The notes beneath the pieces are model-generated. The model was not told where the DNA came from, ran no database searches, and saw only the letters and a program-made list of their open reading frames with translations. This document shows positions 25,717 through 37,640 of a stretch of DNA of 64,000 bases, piece by piece (positions within the stretch are counted from its first letter, which is position 1; each line of letters begins with the position of its first letter). The position numbers were made by a program, and so were the translations under genes. This stretch comes from Juglans regia. Lineage: Eukaryota; Streptophyta; Magnoliopsida; Fagales; Juglandaceae. The stretch lies in contig NC_049910.1 of assembly GCF_001411555.2 (NCBI RefSeq), positions 30,599,150 through 30,663,149 on the forward strand, read 5' to 3'.

Positions 25717-27308
25717 AACTGTGGAAACATGGAATAGTACATTTTATTTAATTATCATCCAAACAAATAGCATGCAGTCAATAGATGATATCAAATCTTT
25801 CTAATTAATATGAGCTATTAATTAGACAATACATAATTAAGCTCGGAACCATATGAGCTTCATTACAATAAGAGCCTTGGTGCATCATTGTAAAGTCACC
25901 TTTGGGCTAACTAAACAACATGCTATAAGGTACTCTTAAAACATATCACCAAACTAATTAATAAAATCACATCAGTTTCAAAATACCATCACCTTTAGGC
26001 AGAAGGAAATTTCTAGACTAATGTAATCTCATTAATTAATTCACACAATTTTCTAAAATGTCACACACAATAACACCTTTGGGCAAGATATTATGTGCAA
26101 TAAATTAGAAAACAAAGATATCCTATTTTAAATATCAATGAGTGTGCCACTTTGGCGGCTACCACCCACAAATATTTCAAAAATTTTATTTAGAGAAATA
26201 ATAAGGATAATCTAAATGCCCATAAATTACAATCACAAAATGATAATAATAATCATCAATTTATAAAATCACAATTAAAATTTAAATGTGATTGTGATAC
26301 TAAAACAGTGTGAATAGATCAAACATATAAGACAACAAATATGTCTAAAATTAAATATGAATTTGGAATGCATATGTATGAAATACTTAAAACAAGTCAC
26401 AAAATTAACATGCATCCAAAACATGTTAAGAGAGAGAGTACACATATGCACAGATCATATAAGATACTGACTATTCACCACAAAAAATATTATAGTATTC
26501 GGTACACTGTAGCCCACAGAAAAATGTGTAAATAACATTCAAAAATATAAAACAGTGTCTTATGTTGTTACAAAAATTTTTCAAAAAATATATATAGATT
26601 TAATAGGGCGAGTACATAAATACTGGAAAAAGAAAACCAGAAAAAAAAGTTTTTAATGCGCTGCACGCGCCGCACGCGCCACCTGCTGCGCGTGGGCAAC
26701 GATCTGGCTGGAGGTGAATTCATCTTCAACCTCCAGCCGGGTCAGTAAGCGGGTCGCGGGTCTGAGAAACCGGGTCAACGGGTTTTAAACGGATTTTTCT
26801 TAATTTCTTGCAATTCTTGGATCAAAAACTAAAATTAATTTAGGGGAAACAATATATAGTGCCCGAAAAACACATATATGGTGTTTTAAAACAATGGGTA
26901 TCAATATTTAAGGAAGATTAGACAAATTTCGAAATGGGTATTAACCCTAGTTTTGTAAAAAACTCAAAACCGAAACACATTATCGATTAAACACATCTAA
27001 AACAAGTAAATATCATTCCAAAAACCGATCTTGATATGAGTTTGATCAATCGATTGTGTAATACGATTTTCTTGCCCAAAAATGGTTCCGAAAATTAAAA
27101 CAAAAATGTAAATTGTGAAACCATAACAGTAAAGTTGCGGAAACAATGAAAAGAAAATAGAAACCCAACCAGATTGAAGATTTACAGCAAATAAATCCTA
27201 CACATTTCATTTTGAGCAATCGATTTGCATAAATAAAATAAAACCGAAAACTGAACAACAAAAATGCATCATCACATTCTTAACCAGAGATTCTAATCCT
27301 AGCATGGT
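25717..27308 (-). other. Copia leader between PBS and gag
   Basis: About 1.6 kb without a plausible gene. A GC-rich island at 26656-26785 stands out from AT-rich surroundings and contains a 10-base perfect hairpin, GGCTGGAGGT (26706-26715) and ACCTCCAGCC (26729-26738), with a 13-base loop. Such leader hairpins can serve RNA packaging or dimerisation in retroelements; that role is a guess here. Confidence 0.55.
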
Positions 27309-27321
27309 GGCTCTGATACCA
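27309..27321 (-). promoter_or_regulatory. Primer binding site of the Copia element
   Basis: On - the sequence reads TGGTATCAGAGCC, complementary to the 3' end of initiator tRNA-Met, the usual Copia primer. It lies two bases from the LTR, whose inner edge is at 27324. Confidence 0.9.
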
Positions 27322-27323
27322 AA

Positions 27324-27927
27324 TGTAAAAAAATAAATACACGAAAATACATGCTAGAAATCAGAATCTAAAATAGCAATATTGAAAACGAAAATGGTGA
27401 AAATATACCTGCGGAAGCCATGTTTTAAAAAAAAAATAAAAAAATAAAAAAAAATGATACACGAAAATACATGCTAGAAATCAGAATCTAAAATAGCAAT
27501 ATTGAAAACGAAAATGGTGAAAATATACCTGCGGAAGCCATGTTTCCAGAATGCATATAGACAGATCTTCTCCTCCTTGCTCCTCACAAAATATCAGCTA
27601 TCAATGGGGCAAGCCAATGGACATATGGAGAGGAGGAGGGACCTAGCCTCTTATAAAAGAAAACTCATGGAGTCCACCCATTAAGGACTCAAATCAATAT
27701 GGGTCTATACAAATTCCATAATCAAGACCCTTGGTTTTCCAGGCCTACATACGTAATTATACCACAATATAAATAGGATATAATCCTATATTACTAAAGT
27801 GCAACAAACCCCAAATGATCACTCAACTTAGTGGGTTAAAACAAAATATCATTGTGAGCTATATATATGTCTAACCCGTTTTATAAAAGTGCAATCAAAT
27901 GAAGCCCATATTTAAAATATTCTAACA
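27324..27927 (-). repeat. 5' LTR of the Copia element
   Basis: On - it starts TGTTAGAATATTTTAAATA at 27927 and ends TTTTTTTACA at 27324, next to the PBS. It contains a TATA-like CTTTTATAAGAGGC near 27650 on -, a likely promoter. An 86-base direct repeat lies inside (27339-27424 and 27459-27544), separated by an A-rich spacer. The two units are identical. Confidence 0.82.
27339..27544. repeat. Perfect 86-bp direct repeat in the Copia LTR
   Basis: 27339-27424 and 27459-27544 are identical, offset by 120 bases, with an A-rich spacer of 34 bases. The identity implies a very recent duplication, or an assembly artefact. Confidence 0.9.
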
Positions 27928-27932
27928 GTACG

Positions 27933-28479
27933 TACTCATGTCAATGAAAAGCTCAGCTTTCACATAGAATAGTCAGATTGGGGAATCGATTGATCAACCA
28001 TCTAGTCAACCTGGTTTTAGCCATGCACGTGGATTCCATTGGACATTTGCTTGTCATCCTTTGCTACATAACTAACATGTTGATGTCCATTTTATAATTG
28101 ATTAATGGGTGCAAAAGGTCTTAAAATATAGGAGAATTAAATAAAATAATTTGGAATCCGGCCAATTATACTCCACGGATCCACATCAGCCATAATCCTT
28201 AAAGTAGATTTCATACATAATTTTTATTTTGTTCTGCAAATTTCGTGTTGCTCCCAAAGTCCAACCATGGTTTCTTCCCAAGTTGGACAAATATTTTATA
28301 ATATTAAACTAAAAATCAATTAATATTTTAATATTAATACATGACTAACACTTCCAATTAGCGTACACGTTTCAACTTTCTTTCATGATCTAATATGTGT
28401 TTCTTCTTCTAATAAATTTTCTATACTATTTTTTTGCTTTTTTACCTCTCTTTGGAGAAAAAAATATTATACACAACTA

Positions 28480-28518
<39 letters not shown>

Positions 28519-28640
28519 ATATATCATGCTAATGTATATAGAAATTGCAAAGTACTTGATTTGAATTACTTCAGCTTCTTTGTGAATATATAGCTCTAGT
28601 CAGGTAGATTCAAAAACAACATAGGCAAGATAATGAGTTG
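27933..28640. other. Intergenic sequence
   Basis: No gene recognised. AT-rich, with a compound (AT)n(GT)n microsatellite at 28483-28518. Confidence 0.6.
28483..28518. repeat. Compound (AT)n(GT)n microsatellite
   Basis: An AT run followed directly by four GT units and a short AT run. Confidence 0.85.
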
Positions 28641-28644
28641 TCAA

Positions 28645-29140
28645 CTATAGGCTCGTTTAGATATTTAGAATATTTTTAAGAAAAATTTTTCTCATCAATT
28701 ACTATACACTACTCTACATTTCACATCCTGTGAAAAATACTCTCACATCTTATGAAAAAAAAAAAAAAAACTCTAGGTGTAGGGTGTAGAAGTGAATAGT
28801 GACTGATACATAACATTTATCTATCTTTAAATAGTAGTGAAATAGTTTGAGTTAAGATATTTTATTAGATTTTAAGAAATGAGATAGAAAACGTTGAATA
28901 AAAATATTATAAAGTTAAAAAATTGTTTGAATATAATTGTTTCATATAATTTTTGTTTTAAAATTTGAAAAAATTGTATTATTTTTTATGTTTTGTGTAG
29001 TTGTTTGAAAAAATTATAATAATTAAATAATGATTAGAAGAAAAAGTTAAAAATTTAAAATTTAAAAATATTTTGTATTTGAGTGATGTTTAGAAATAAA
29101 ATATCTAAAAATATATGAAAATGCTTGTTCCTAAGCAAAT
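28645..29140. mobile_element. AT-rich MITE-like repeat
   Basis: Starts GGCTCGTTTAGATATTTAGA and ends in GTTCCTAAGCAAATCCTAAG. The interior words (AAATAGTAGTGAAATAG, TTTTGTGTAGTTG, AATGATTAGAAG) are the reverse-orientation counterparts of those at 38883-39170, so both belong to one abundant family. Limits are approximate. Confidence 0.5.
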
Positions 29141-29650
29141 CCTAAGACAACATAAAAATAAATAAAAATAAAAAATAGAGTTGACGTAGATCAATTAATT
29201 TTTGTGTCTTCTTCAAAATAAAATAGTAAAATTTTATGCATCAGTCACTATTTATTTTTACATATCATATTTATAGTTTTTTTTTTTTTATATATAAAAT
29301 GTGTGAAATAATAAATAATAATTTATGAGAAGAATTTTTCAATAAAATAAACTCAAGGGGAGGAACACTTTTTTTTTTTTTTTCCTTAATTTTGGCCAAA
29401 TTGGAGAGGGGTTTGAAATTTGAATCGTTTGATTGTTGAAACCGAAGGAGAGAGAGAAGTTAGTGGAAGAAAGAAGGTTGACAAAAGCAAAAAGGTAAGG
29501 CTGTAAGAAAATTTTAAAAAGCGACAGCAAACGAAGAAGAAGATACGGTTCACAAAGCAGCATCTTCTTCCCTAAAAGTAAAAAACTAATCCACACGTGC
29601 CACCTTACACGCTTCCATTCCTTCCTCCCCCCATTTCTCTCTGTTGTTAC
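29141..29650 (+). promoter_or_regulatory. Upstream region of the GCS gene
   Basis: Contains a 17-base T-run at 29368-29383 and no recognised gene. The proximal 200 bases are pyrimidine-rich with several CTTCC blocks. Confidence 0.4.
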
Positions 29651-29651
29651 C

Positions 29652-29659
29652 TATATAAA
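29652..29659 (+). promoter_or_regulatory. TATA box of the GCS gene
   Basis: TATATAAA lies about 210 bases before the start codon and about 30 bases before a pyrimidine-rich CTCTCTCT tract (29690-29701) where a plant initiator would be expected. The transcription start is inferred to be near 29685. Confidence 0.6.
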
Positions 29660-29715
29660 TAACAACCCATCTAACGGTCTTTTCTCCTCTCTCTCTCTCT
29701 GTTCTTCCTGTGTCC

Positions 29716-29727
29716 ATGGCGATCTGA
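29716..29727 (+). other. Three-codon upstream ORF in the GCS leader
   Basis: ATGGCGATCTGA encodes Met-Ala-Ile then stop, 134 bases before the main ATG. Its context CCATGG is good for initiation. It may reduce translation of the main frame; this is inference from position alone. Confidence 0.5.
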
Positions 29728-29860
29728 AGAACGGGGGGGAGATAGAGAGAAGACTCTTTTCGCCGAAATCTAAGGCTGTATTTTCCTTTGTCTTTGCCAT
29801 ATTCAGTGGGGTTAAGAGTAATTTATCTTTGGAAGAGATTGAGAGATAGTGGGAGCGACA

Positions 29861-32800
29861 ATGCCTACATTGGACGCTTTCGATTCGTTCCTCTTCTCAC
29901 TAAGCACATCCTTCTGTAGCCCTCTCGCTGTTTTTGTTCAGATCCAGGTTTGTTTATCTCTCCGCTTCGCATTTGCGCTTCGTGTCTTCCATTCAGATAA
30001 TTAACTGGTTCGCTGTCGAGAAGTTTGTGGGTGAGGAATAGGGATGGGAAATTGTCATTTTCTTGCGTGTTATTTGTGGGTTTCATGTCTGGAAGAGAGA
30101 CTAATCGCCTTATTTGGCCGAACTGAATCCAAGTTGCTTTATTTGGCTCAGTTTCGTACGTTTTCTTCCTTCTCTTTCCAAACAATTACAGTCTGATGTA
30201 TTCCTCTTGTTTGCTTAATCTTCTCAGCTAACAAACAGAGGTTATTTATTTCTTATGTTTTCCTTGATTTTTAATTGACCAAGCTGTGATTTTTGGAAGA
30301 TTAAAGTTGACTTTAACACTTTTCCCTTGCTGAGACCGAAAGTATTCTTCTTGCTTTATCCTGTGGTCTAAACAATTTGTGTTCTTTTTTAGAAGCAGTT
30401 AAGCTTTTCATTACACTAGTTTCAGATCTGGATAGCTCATCTTACAGCTGTAGCAGGACTTGAACGCCTTCTTTAACTTTGACACAGATATTGGTGTCAA
30501 CTTTGTATTGGGTTCGCCACAAGGACAATGTGTCGCCTTTTATAATCATTTTCTTTTGTTGTTATTTTTAAAAATTGTTTGTTGGCTGTGGTATTACTGC
30601 TGTAGTTCTCGATACCTGAGGTGATTCTCAACTTCGTTTATACCGAATTCATGTCAGTGGAAATGTGCAAGTAAGGAGATAAAAAGTTTGAACTGCATGG
30701 ATAAAAAAAAGGCTTTACTAAGCCTGAAATTCTTTTAGTCGAAACAAAAATAATTACTTAAATTTTAGATGGAATTAGACTGAAAACACAAATTGGCTCG
30801 CCGAAATAAGGACTGTAAAGATCAGACGTCTTGCATACTCGCTACTATCAGTACGGCTTGTCTAGTTCCATCCGTGGTATATCAGCAAAAAGTACAATTT
30901 GTACGAAAGTTGGGTATTTGAAATCGTTATTAATGTGTAGTAGTCTCCAATTATATCCATTGGGGAGAACTACAAATAAGTGTCTGTCTCTTATACATCC
31001 TGCATACGTGGACATGCATTTTGTGTTATTTAATAAAGTTTTGGATTACCTATAGCATATCCATAGGGGAACTACTTATTTATTTTATATGTTGTTTGTA
31101 ATTGTGGTAGTTCATCCCTCATCCTCTCGTTGCTTTATGATAAATTTACCAAAAGCCTCTAGTATTGATTTGGATCTATTTTTGTCCTGTAGGGATGCTT
31201 AATATGCTTAACTCTTGCTATTGGGTGGGCTTTTGCAGCTTATGTCAGGTATCAGAATTCAACGGATTAAATTTGTTGATGAATTTCGGGACATGACCTC
31301 TATGCTTAAATACCTATCATCATTTAATATGAAAACTTATCATTTCTACTTGGGCATTGCCTAGATTTCTATTAATAAAATTCTTACTTGTTAAAAAAAA
31401 AGAAGAGAACTTATAGTTTCTATTTGAGGTATCTCCAACATCTTCTTTCTTGCAGGAATAGAGAGATCAATCAAATGAAGGATAGCGTACGGCATGGTAA
31501 TAGCTTTGCCTTTCTTTATCATGATGTTAATGAACTTGAGCACTCCAAGCAGGTCAATCTGCCAGGAGTGTCAGTTGTTATGCCTTTAAAGGGTTTTGGA
31601 GAACACAATCTACACAATTGGAGAAGTCAGGTGATTCTCTTATTGTTGCATTTTTAGCGTGCGCTTTTAATTTCTTGATAAGTAAGTGTGTGCTTTTGAT
31701 TAAACAAGTGCCAATTGTTTTTCTCAAAACAAAATGGAAAATGAATTAGTCAAGATAAACATATCACAACACATCCCTGCTGTCACTTTGTATGGGTAAA
31801 GGATTATTTCTGAATGACTATATTATTTCTGTTCACTTTCTTCTTGGGCATGTTAACTATGTTTCCATGTTTTGTTTTCTTCTTAAATACTTACATTTAA
31901 AATCCTTGTACTTATTTACATTTACATTTTACCCATAAAAAACTTTACATCTACATTTTACATTGAAGTTTTCCCCTCTAATTGCAAATATAATATTCAT
32001 CTGAAGCAGTGTTTACATTGCCGTCTCATGAATGGATGCAGATCACTTCTCTTTATGGTGGTCCCGTAGAATTTCTTTTTGTGGTGGAAAGTATAGATGA
32101 CCCTGCTTACCATGCTGTATCTTTGTTAATATCAGATTTCAAGGTATATATTTCACGAGTTTTATATGCCTCTCTCTTTACATTGGTTCTGGCTATATTG
32201 AGAAGAAACTCCCAGAGTACTCAGTGATTGGATACATAATATAAAACCTTGTCTTTTAATATCTTTAATGAATACATGGGTGCCTCGTGAATTTGTCCAT
32301 GGCTATCCTTCCTTACTTGTATGCATGTTTATTATGCACAGGATGAAGTTGATGCTAAGGTTATTGTAGCTGGGTTATCAACGACTTGTAGTCAGAAAAT
32401 TCATAATCAGTTGGTATGGAACAAGTTTACAACTTGGCGTATGGCCTTTGCCAATGTCAAAGTGAATGCATGGTATATTAAGAGCACTCAGTCATATATA
32501 ATATAATGCTATTGTGCAGGTTGGAGTGGAGAAAATGCATAACGAGACCAAGTATGTATTATTTTTGGATGATGATGTTAGGCTGCATCCTGGTTCGATT
32601 GGAGCCCTCACTGCTGAGATGGAAAAGAATCCTGATGTATGATTTTGCAATCTACCTACCAAATGCCCTATATTTGAATTCCGGGTGATTTTAGTGGATT
32701 TTTTGTATCGATGCTAGTTCATATAGGTGTAATTCTTTATGCATTTCAGTGCATTTGTCTAAACTGTGGATATATACTATTTTGTATATACTATTTTGTA

Positions 32801-35800
32801 TGTTCTTAACTCCATTTGTCTTGATTATAGATATTCATTCAAACTGGATACCCCTTGGATTTACCCTCGGGAAGTTTAGGGAGCTACTGCATCTATGAAT
32901 ACCATATGGTAGGGCTTTATCTATGAGTTCCTCATTTATGTATTCTTTTTCCCAAGCTTCTTAATGTATGTGTACGCATATCCCTTGTCATGTTTTGTAC
33001 TTTATGGTAGGGCTGCCTTTATTTCAATATGGCAGTACATGTAACCTGAAAAATGTAAACCTCAGCCTGGGTTTGCTTGGCATTGTAGCTGGGGTTCCTA
33101 CCTATACGAAAATTATAGCCAAAGTGCATAATTTCCAAACGCTGTAATGTGGCTGATTCAGAAATTCTAATTGTATTAATGTCGTGGAAGATGGTCTCTC
33201 ATTTTTGTGATCTCTTCATTTTCTACCCTTTAGGAACCACTACATGGTAGACAAGTGGGGTTGTCCTGTGTTTGAATTCTAAGACCTACCCTCTTGTGAG
33301 TGTTTGGGGCCCATATGTTAGTGGGTTGCGGTTATGTTTTGCTACAAAACTTTTCTGGCAGCATAAGTGAACAACTGGTCATAACAAATATTCAAGGGAA
33401 TGTCTGTCATTCCGATTTATTGCAACAATTTCGCAGTCATCTGTCCCAGAAACTGTCTCAAAACTAGCTCCTTTTTCTCTTATGAAGTTTATGTCGCAAG
33501 AGAATAACCAAATATCATAATAAATTTTGTCGGGCTGGGGTTTTCTTGAATATTTTTATCACAACTACTGGGATAGGGCTTTTGAATGTCAATGACTGTC
33601 TGCAGTAGTGAATGTCAATGACTGTCTGCAGTAGTGGGCTGATGTAGATAACACATCCAGTTGTCAGCTTTTGTTATTGAATTCTTCAAACCATGCATAT
33701 CTGACATATATTTTCCCTCTAACAGCCATGTTCAATGGGATTTGCCACTGGTGGGAAAACATTCTTTCTGTGGGGAGGGTGCATGATGGTAACCAAATAT
33801 TACTCTCTATTGGTGCTGCATTCGCATAATTCGGATATTCTAACAGTTTTACATTGTTTGCAGATGCATGCCGATGATTTTAGAGTTGATCGCTATGGTG
33901 TGGTCTCTGGACTTCGAGATGGTGGATACTCTGATGATATGACTCTTGCAGCTATATCTGGTATTGAACAAATCAGTAATATTATTATTTTTCTCATGGC
34001 AGGTCATTTTATAGACTCTGAATTGTTTATCTACACAAACCACGACTTTGTAGTGGCTGTTCAGATCACTCATTTATTACATAATAGTGAACCTTTGTTT
34101 CTACCAATTTGGTGCGAGCACGCGAAAGCACTGAAATGAGACTTCTGTTTTGTAGTGCTTCTGGTTATATCTTAGGCTTTCAATCCATTACTTAATGTCA
34201 TGTTGGAAATCCTGGTCGTTATCAGACATTTTATTCCTGATAAGTTACTCCATATCTGGTGCATATATAGTTTTGGTGGTTGAAGTGTCAAAATGTTCTT
34301 AACTTTGTTCTCCCACGAGTTTGGTGAGCTTTGAGAAGGTTCCAGACTATGGCTCTCATCAATTGTTGGGCGTGGCTGTGTTAATTTTCTATCCAACGTG
34401 ATGCAGAGTGGCTCTATGTTTGATTGTTGATGTTTTTCCTTCAGGGGCTCATAAGAGGCTCATTACATCGCCTCCTGTTGCCGTATTTCCTCACCCCCTT
34501 GCGAGCGATCTTACTTTACCAAGGTTTGTAATCTTCACTTGGTAAACTCAAAGTCTATTTCACTCCTTTCCATGTTTTTATTCTTGGCTTCTTGTGTAGG
34601 TATTGGAATTACTTGAGGAAGCAAACGTTTGTTTTGGAATCATATACAACAAAGGTTAACTGGATAATGAATCGTGCTTTGTTTACTTCCCACTGCTACC
34701 TGTCATGGGGATTTGTTGCACCGTACTTCATGTCTATGATTCATATCACAGCAGCACTTAGAGTTTACATTAAAGGGTATTCGCTTGAGGAAACTACCTT
34801 GACTTCTGGTGGTGAGCACACTACTTTCCCTTTTTAGGTAGGTTGTTAGTGTTGATTAGATCAGATCGACTTGCTGGATCTTCCTTGCAGGATGAAATTT
34901 TGTTGCTCAAATGTTTCATGTTGTTAATTTGTACAATCATTGGATGGTAGAGTTTCCAACATTAATAACCATTAATGCTGGGTCAGTAAAAGTAGGATTT
35001 CTAATTTATTCACTCTATAGGAAAATTGCCCCACACTCCTACTTTGTTTATATTGTAGTTCTTGACTAATGAATCTTACAATCTCAGTTGCATTCACAGG
35101 CAGTGTAGGTATTGTCTTATTGCAACCTGAAATTTCAATTTAAGGGTGTTTGGGTAGTGAGTTGATCTCAGATGATCTGTAAATAGTAGTGAAAAAGTAA
35201 TGATAAAATATTGAATAGTAGTAAAAAGTAGTGAAAAGTAGGTAAAAAAGTAACGATAAAATAATGAATAGTAGTGGAGTGATCTCACTACCCAAACACA
35301 CCTTAAATCTGTTATTTCCAATCAAAGTGGTGCTCATTTTAGTTTCACATTTCCATATTGCAATTCTTGATAAAATATTTGTGTTACCAACTTCAAGGAA
35401 TAGAAGTGCACTATTAATGCTTGTGAAAAGGGTGCATTTTTAATCTGAAAATTGGACTTGTCTCTGTGAAAAAACAATATAACAGCTGTTTTTTTCAGGC
35501 TTGTTACTAGTAAGCTGCCTAGCCACATGCACTGCAATAGAACTTCTTTCGATGTGGAATTTGACAAGGATAGAGGTTCACCTGTGCAACATGCTATCCC
35601 CCGAGGCACCCCGACTTTCACTTGCTTCTTACAAGTGGGGTCGTGTAAGTACTTTTAACTCTTCTTTCAGAAACAATAATTGCAAGCTGGTATCCCTGAA
35701 CTTAAGCTCCAAAAAAAAAATAACAGTTTGATTTGCTTGACCAGTTGACCTTGTACATCGTGGTGATGATGACCAGTTACTAATGTAATTGAACTTTTTC

Positions 35801-36610
35801 CAATCAAGCAGGTATTCATTGCGATGCTAGTGGATAACTTTTTATACACTATCTCTGCATTTCGTTCTCATTTTTCTCAGTCTATCAATTGGTCTGGTAT
35901 CCGATATCATTTGGAGAATGGAAAGATAAGCAAGGTAAGCTGGCTAAGGTCTACAGTTGATTCCAAAAACATGTTTTTCTCCAGTCGAATAGTATTTCGT
36001 TTTATGACTTATTGTATAATGCAAGATCTTGAATGCTGCGCAATATGAGGAATAGATGCTTATCTTCATTTTCATGTAATGTCAGTAGAGCTCAGTGTAC
36101 ATACAAAAGTGGATTTTACCAAGGGCCTAGAGATGAAAAGTATTCCCTTGTTATGTTTTTGACATCCATATGTTCTGTTATTTTTATTTTTTCATTTTGT
36201 TTCTAAACTGTAAACCATTTGGGGAGAATTTCGAGGTAAATTGGAAAAGCTGAAAGAGTCATTTATGGTTTTATTTCATTTTGGTAAATCTCAATTGTTT
36301 TCCCTACCCCCTTTATATCGAAACTTTATTAGTTTTAGAGTGTTGGAAAAAGGGAAAGAAAGAACATTGGGAGTTTAAACTATGAAGCAGCCCTTATATT
36401 AGTCATAGTTGTTTTTGCCAAATTTCTGAACAGTAGTGATTCTATGTGCTCTTGCAGATTGAAAGAAGCAAGGATATGGGTCCAGTTTTTACGGACTTGG
36501 GAGGAAAGCATTTATATGGGAAGAAAGGAGCTCCTCCCAAAGTCTCATTCCTTGGCTCATTGGCCAGAGCTATAGCTCAGTGGCGCCAGCCAAAGAAATA
36601 TGATATCTAG
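29861..36610 (+). CDS. GCS: Glucosylceramide synthase (ceramide glucosyltransferase), 14 exons, 519 aa
   Basis: Transfers glucose from UDP-glucose to ceramide, making glucosylceramide in the endomembrane system (GT21 family, EC 2.4.1.80). Exons: 29861-29947, 31193-31248, 31456-31630, 32042-32143, 32342-32413, 32520-32636, 32831-32908, 33726-33788, 33864-33960, 34445-34523, 34600-34811, 35499-35644, 35812-35934, 36458-36610. All introns are GT-AG and phases agree, giving 519 codons, close to plant orthologues of about 520. An N-terminal membrane segment covers about 20-47. VSVVMPLKG opens the catalytic domain. Aspartates lie in VESIDDP (125-126), FLDDDV (181-183) and YSDDMTLA (274-275), with RYWNYLRKQ near 309-317 in the place of the (Q/R)xxRW motif. 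Three hydrophobic segments follow in the C-terminal third. The start has A at -3. No frame damage is seen. Exon ends rest on reading frame and consensus, not transcripts. Confidence 0.95.
31321..31402 (+). other. Possible retroposon 3' end in GCS intron 2
   Basis: CTATTAATAAAATTCTTAC followed by an A-run (31394-31402) resembles the poly(A) end of a LINE or SINE copy. No body is recognised upstream. Confidence 0.3.
33584..33635 (+). repeat. 26-bp tandem duplication in GCS intron 7
   Basis: GAATGTCAATGACTGTCTGC plus AGTAGT occurs twice in a row without mismatch, deep within the intron. Confidence 0.9.
35141..35305 (+). mobile_element. MITE in GCS intron 11
   Basis: A 165-base unit with inverted ends TAAGGGTGTTTGGGTAGTGAG and CTCACTACCCAAACACACCTTA. 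The TTAA/TTA context at both edges fits a 3-bp TAA-type duplication of PIF/Harbinger (Tourist) MITEs. It sits well away from the splice sites. Confidence 0.8.
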
Positions 36611-37640
36611 TTGCTGGTTTTACCCAAAAACAAAAAAACAAAAGAAATATTGAATCTTTTTGCCCATTATATGAGATTTAGTGAGCAGGTTAGGGCTTCA
36701 GAAGCAAGAATGACTGCGAGGATTATTTGGGTCCTCTTAAATGGCTTGGCCAATCCATCATTTATTTGATTGAAGTGTTTTAGGAAATTTCTCTTCATTT
36801 TTTAAACCCCATTCATCATTTTTATTCTTCCCCAACAACCCACTAGTTTGGGCTGATTTTGTAATTTATACTTGGTTTTATTTTGTAATTTATCAAGTTC
36901 TTACACAGCTCAAATCATAATGTCAGTCAGCAGAGTTGTGATTACATGCAGAACTTCAGCGTAAATAGAACAAAAGGTCAGCCATAGAAAAACAAAGTGA
37001 AAGAGAAATGAGTCAGTTGAGAGCATTATTAGCAGACTCAAACCGACTACCCGATTAGATCTCTAACATTTTACAAACCAATGTAGAAATCATCAATAAT
37101 GCCAAGCATTGCAGCATAACAGTTATATTTTTGTGAAGTACATTTCTCTCGTTAATAGTATGCTTGACAAGATGGAAGATTGCAGCCAAAACTTCTTCGC
37201 CATAGCCATTAATAATCACATATTGAATCGCATGGGCCATAAATTATGAGAAAGTTTATTTAACACATTTTTTTAACAGATTCAATATACTGTAGATATG
37301 CCAAAAGTCTGTGACTTGATTGACATAATCCTTAGCCTCTAAAAGGGAGGTCTGGCATTTGAAATCCCCATCGCCCACTCAAATAAAACTAAAAAATAAA
37401 AAAGCTGCTGTTGTGGTGGGTTTCCAAATCAGTTATGCTAAAAAAATAATTGGTGTTTTAATTTTTTTAAAGTTATAATGAGTCTCATTATTAGTTGTGT
37501 ATTAACACACCGACTTATATATAGCAAAACCTATCAATTATACAAGTACATCATTAGCAAAAACCTTATATATGTAACAAAGATGTATTCTCTTCGTTTA
37601 TTTTTCTAGGCAATTTTCTTGAGGGATATCAGGCCATCAG
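36611..37640 (+). other. GCS 3' UTR and downstream sequence
   Basis: The 3' UTR begins after the TAG at 36608-36610. T-rich and TGTAA words near 36855-36900 (TTTTGTAATTTAT occurs twice) make a plausible polyadenylation region. A 61-codon frame on - at 37055-37240 is open but matches no family that I recognise, so it is not called a gene. The rest is non-coding. Confidence 0.5.

Larger units (their letters stand above)
21417..27927 (-). mobile_element. Ty1/Copia retrotransposon with intact gag-pol frame
   Basis: Read on -, the order is LTR (27927 to 27324), primer binding site, a 1.6-kb leader (27300-25717), one gag-pol frame (25716-21649), then 3' sequence. Integrase precedes RT, which defines Ty1/Copia. 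No copy of the right LTR is found to the left of the ORF. GTACG occurs on both sides (21412-21416 and 27928-27932), next to TGTAAAAAAA on the left and CTAACA on the right. This could be a target duplication, but because the left sequence does not match the LTR the left boundary is tentative. Confidence 0.75.

Noticed and set aside
29865..30185. 106-codon frame on - across GCS exon 1 and intron 1
   Set aside because: It overlaps the start of a well supported gene in antisense and shows no domain.
37055..37240. 61-codon frame on - downstream of GCS
   Set aside because: Too short and unlike any family I know; no upstream or downstream exon found.
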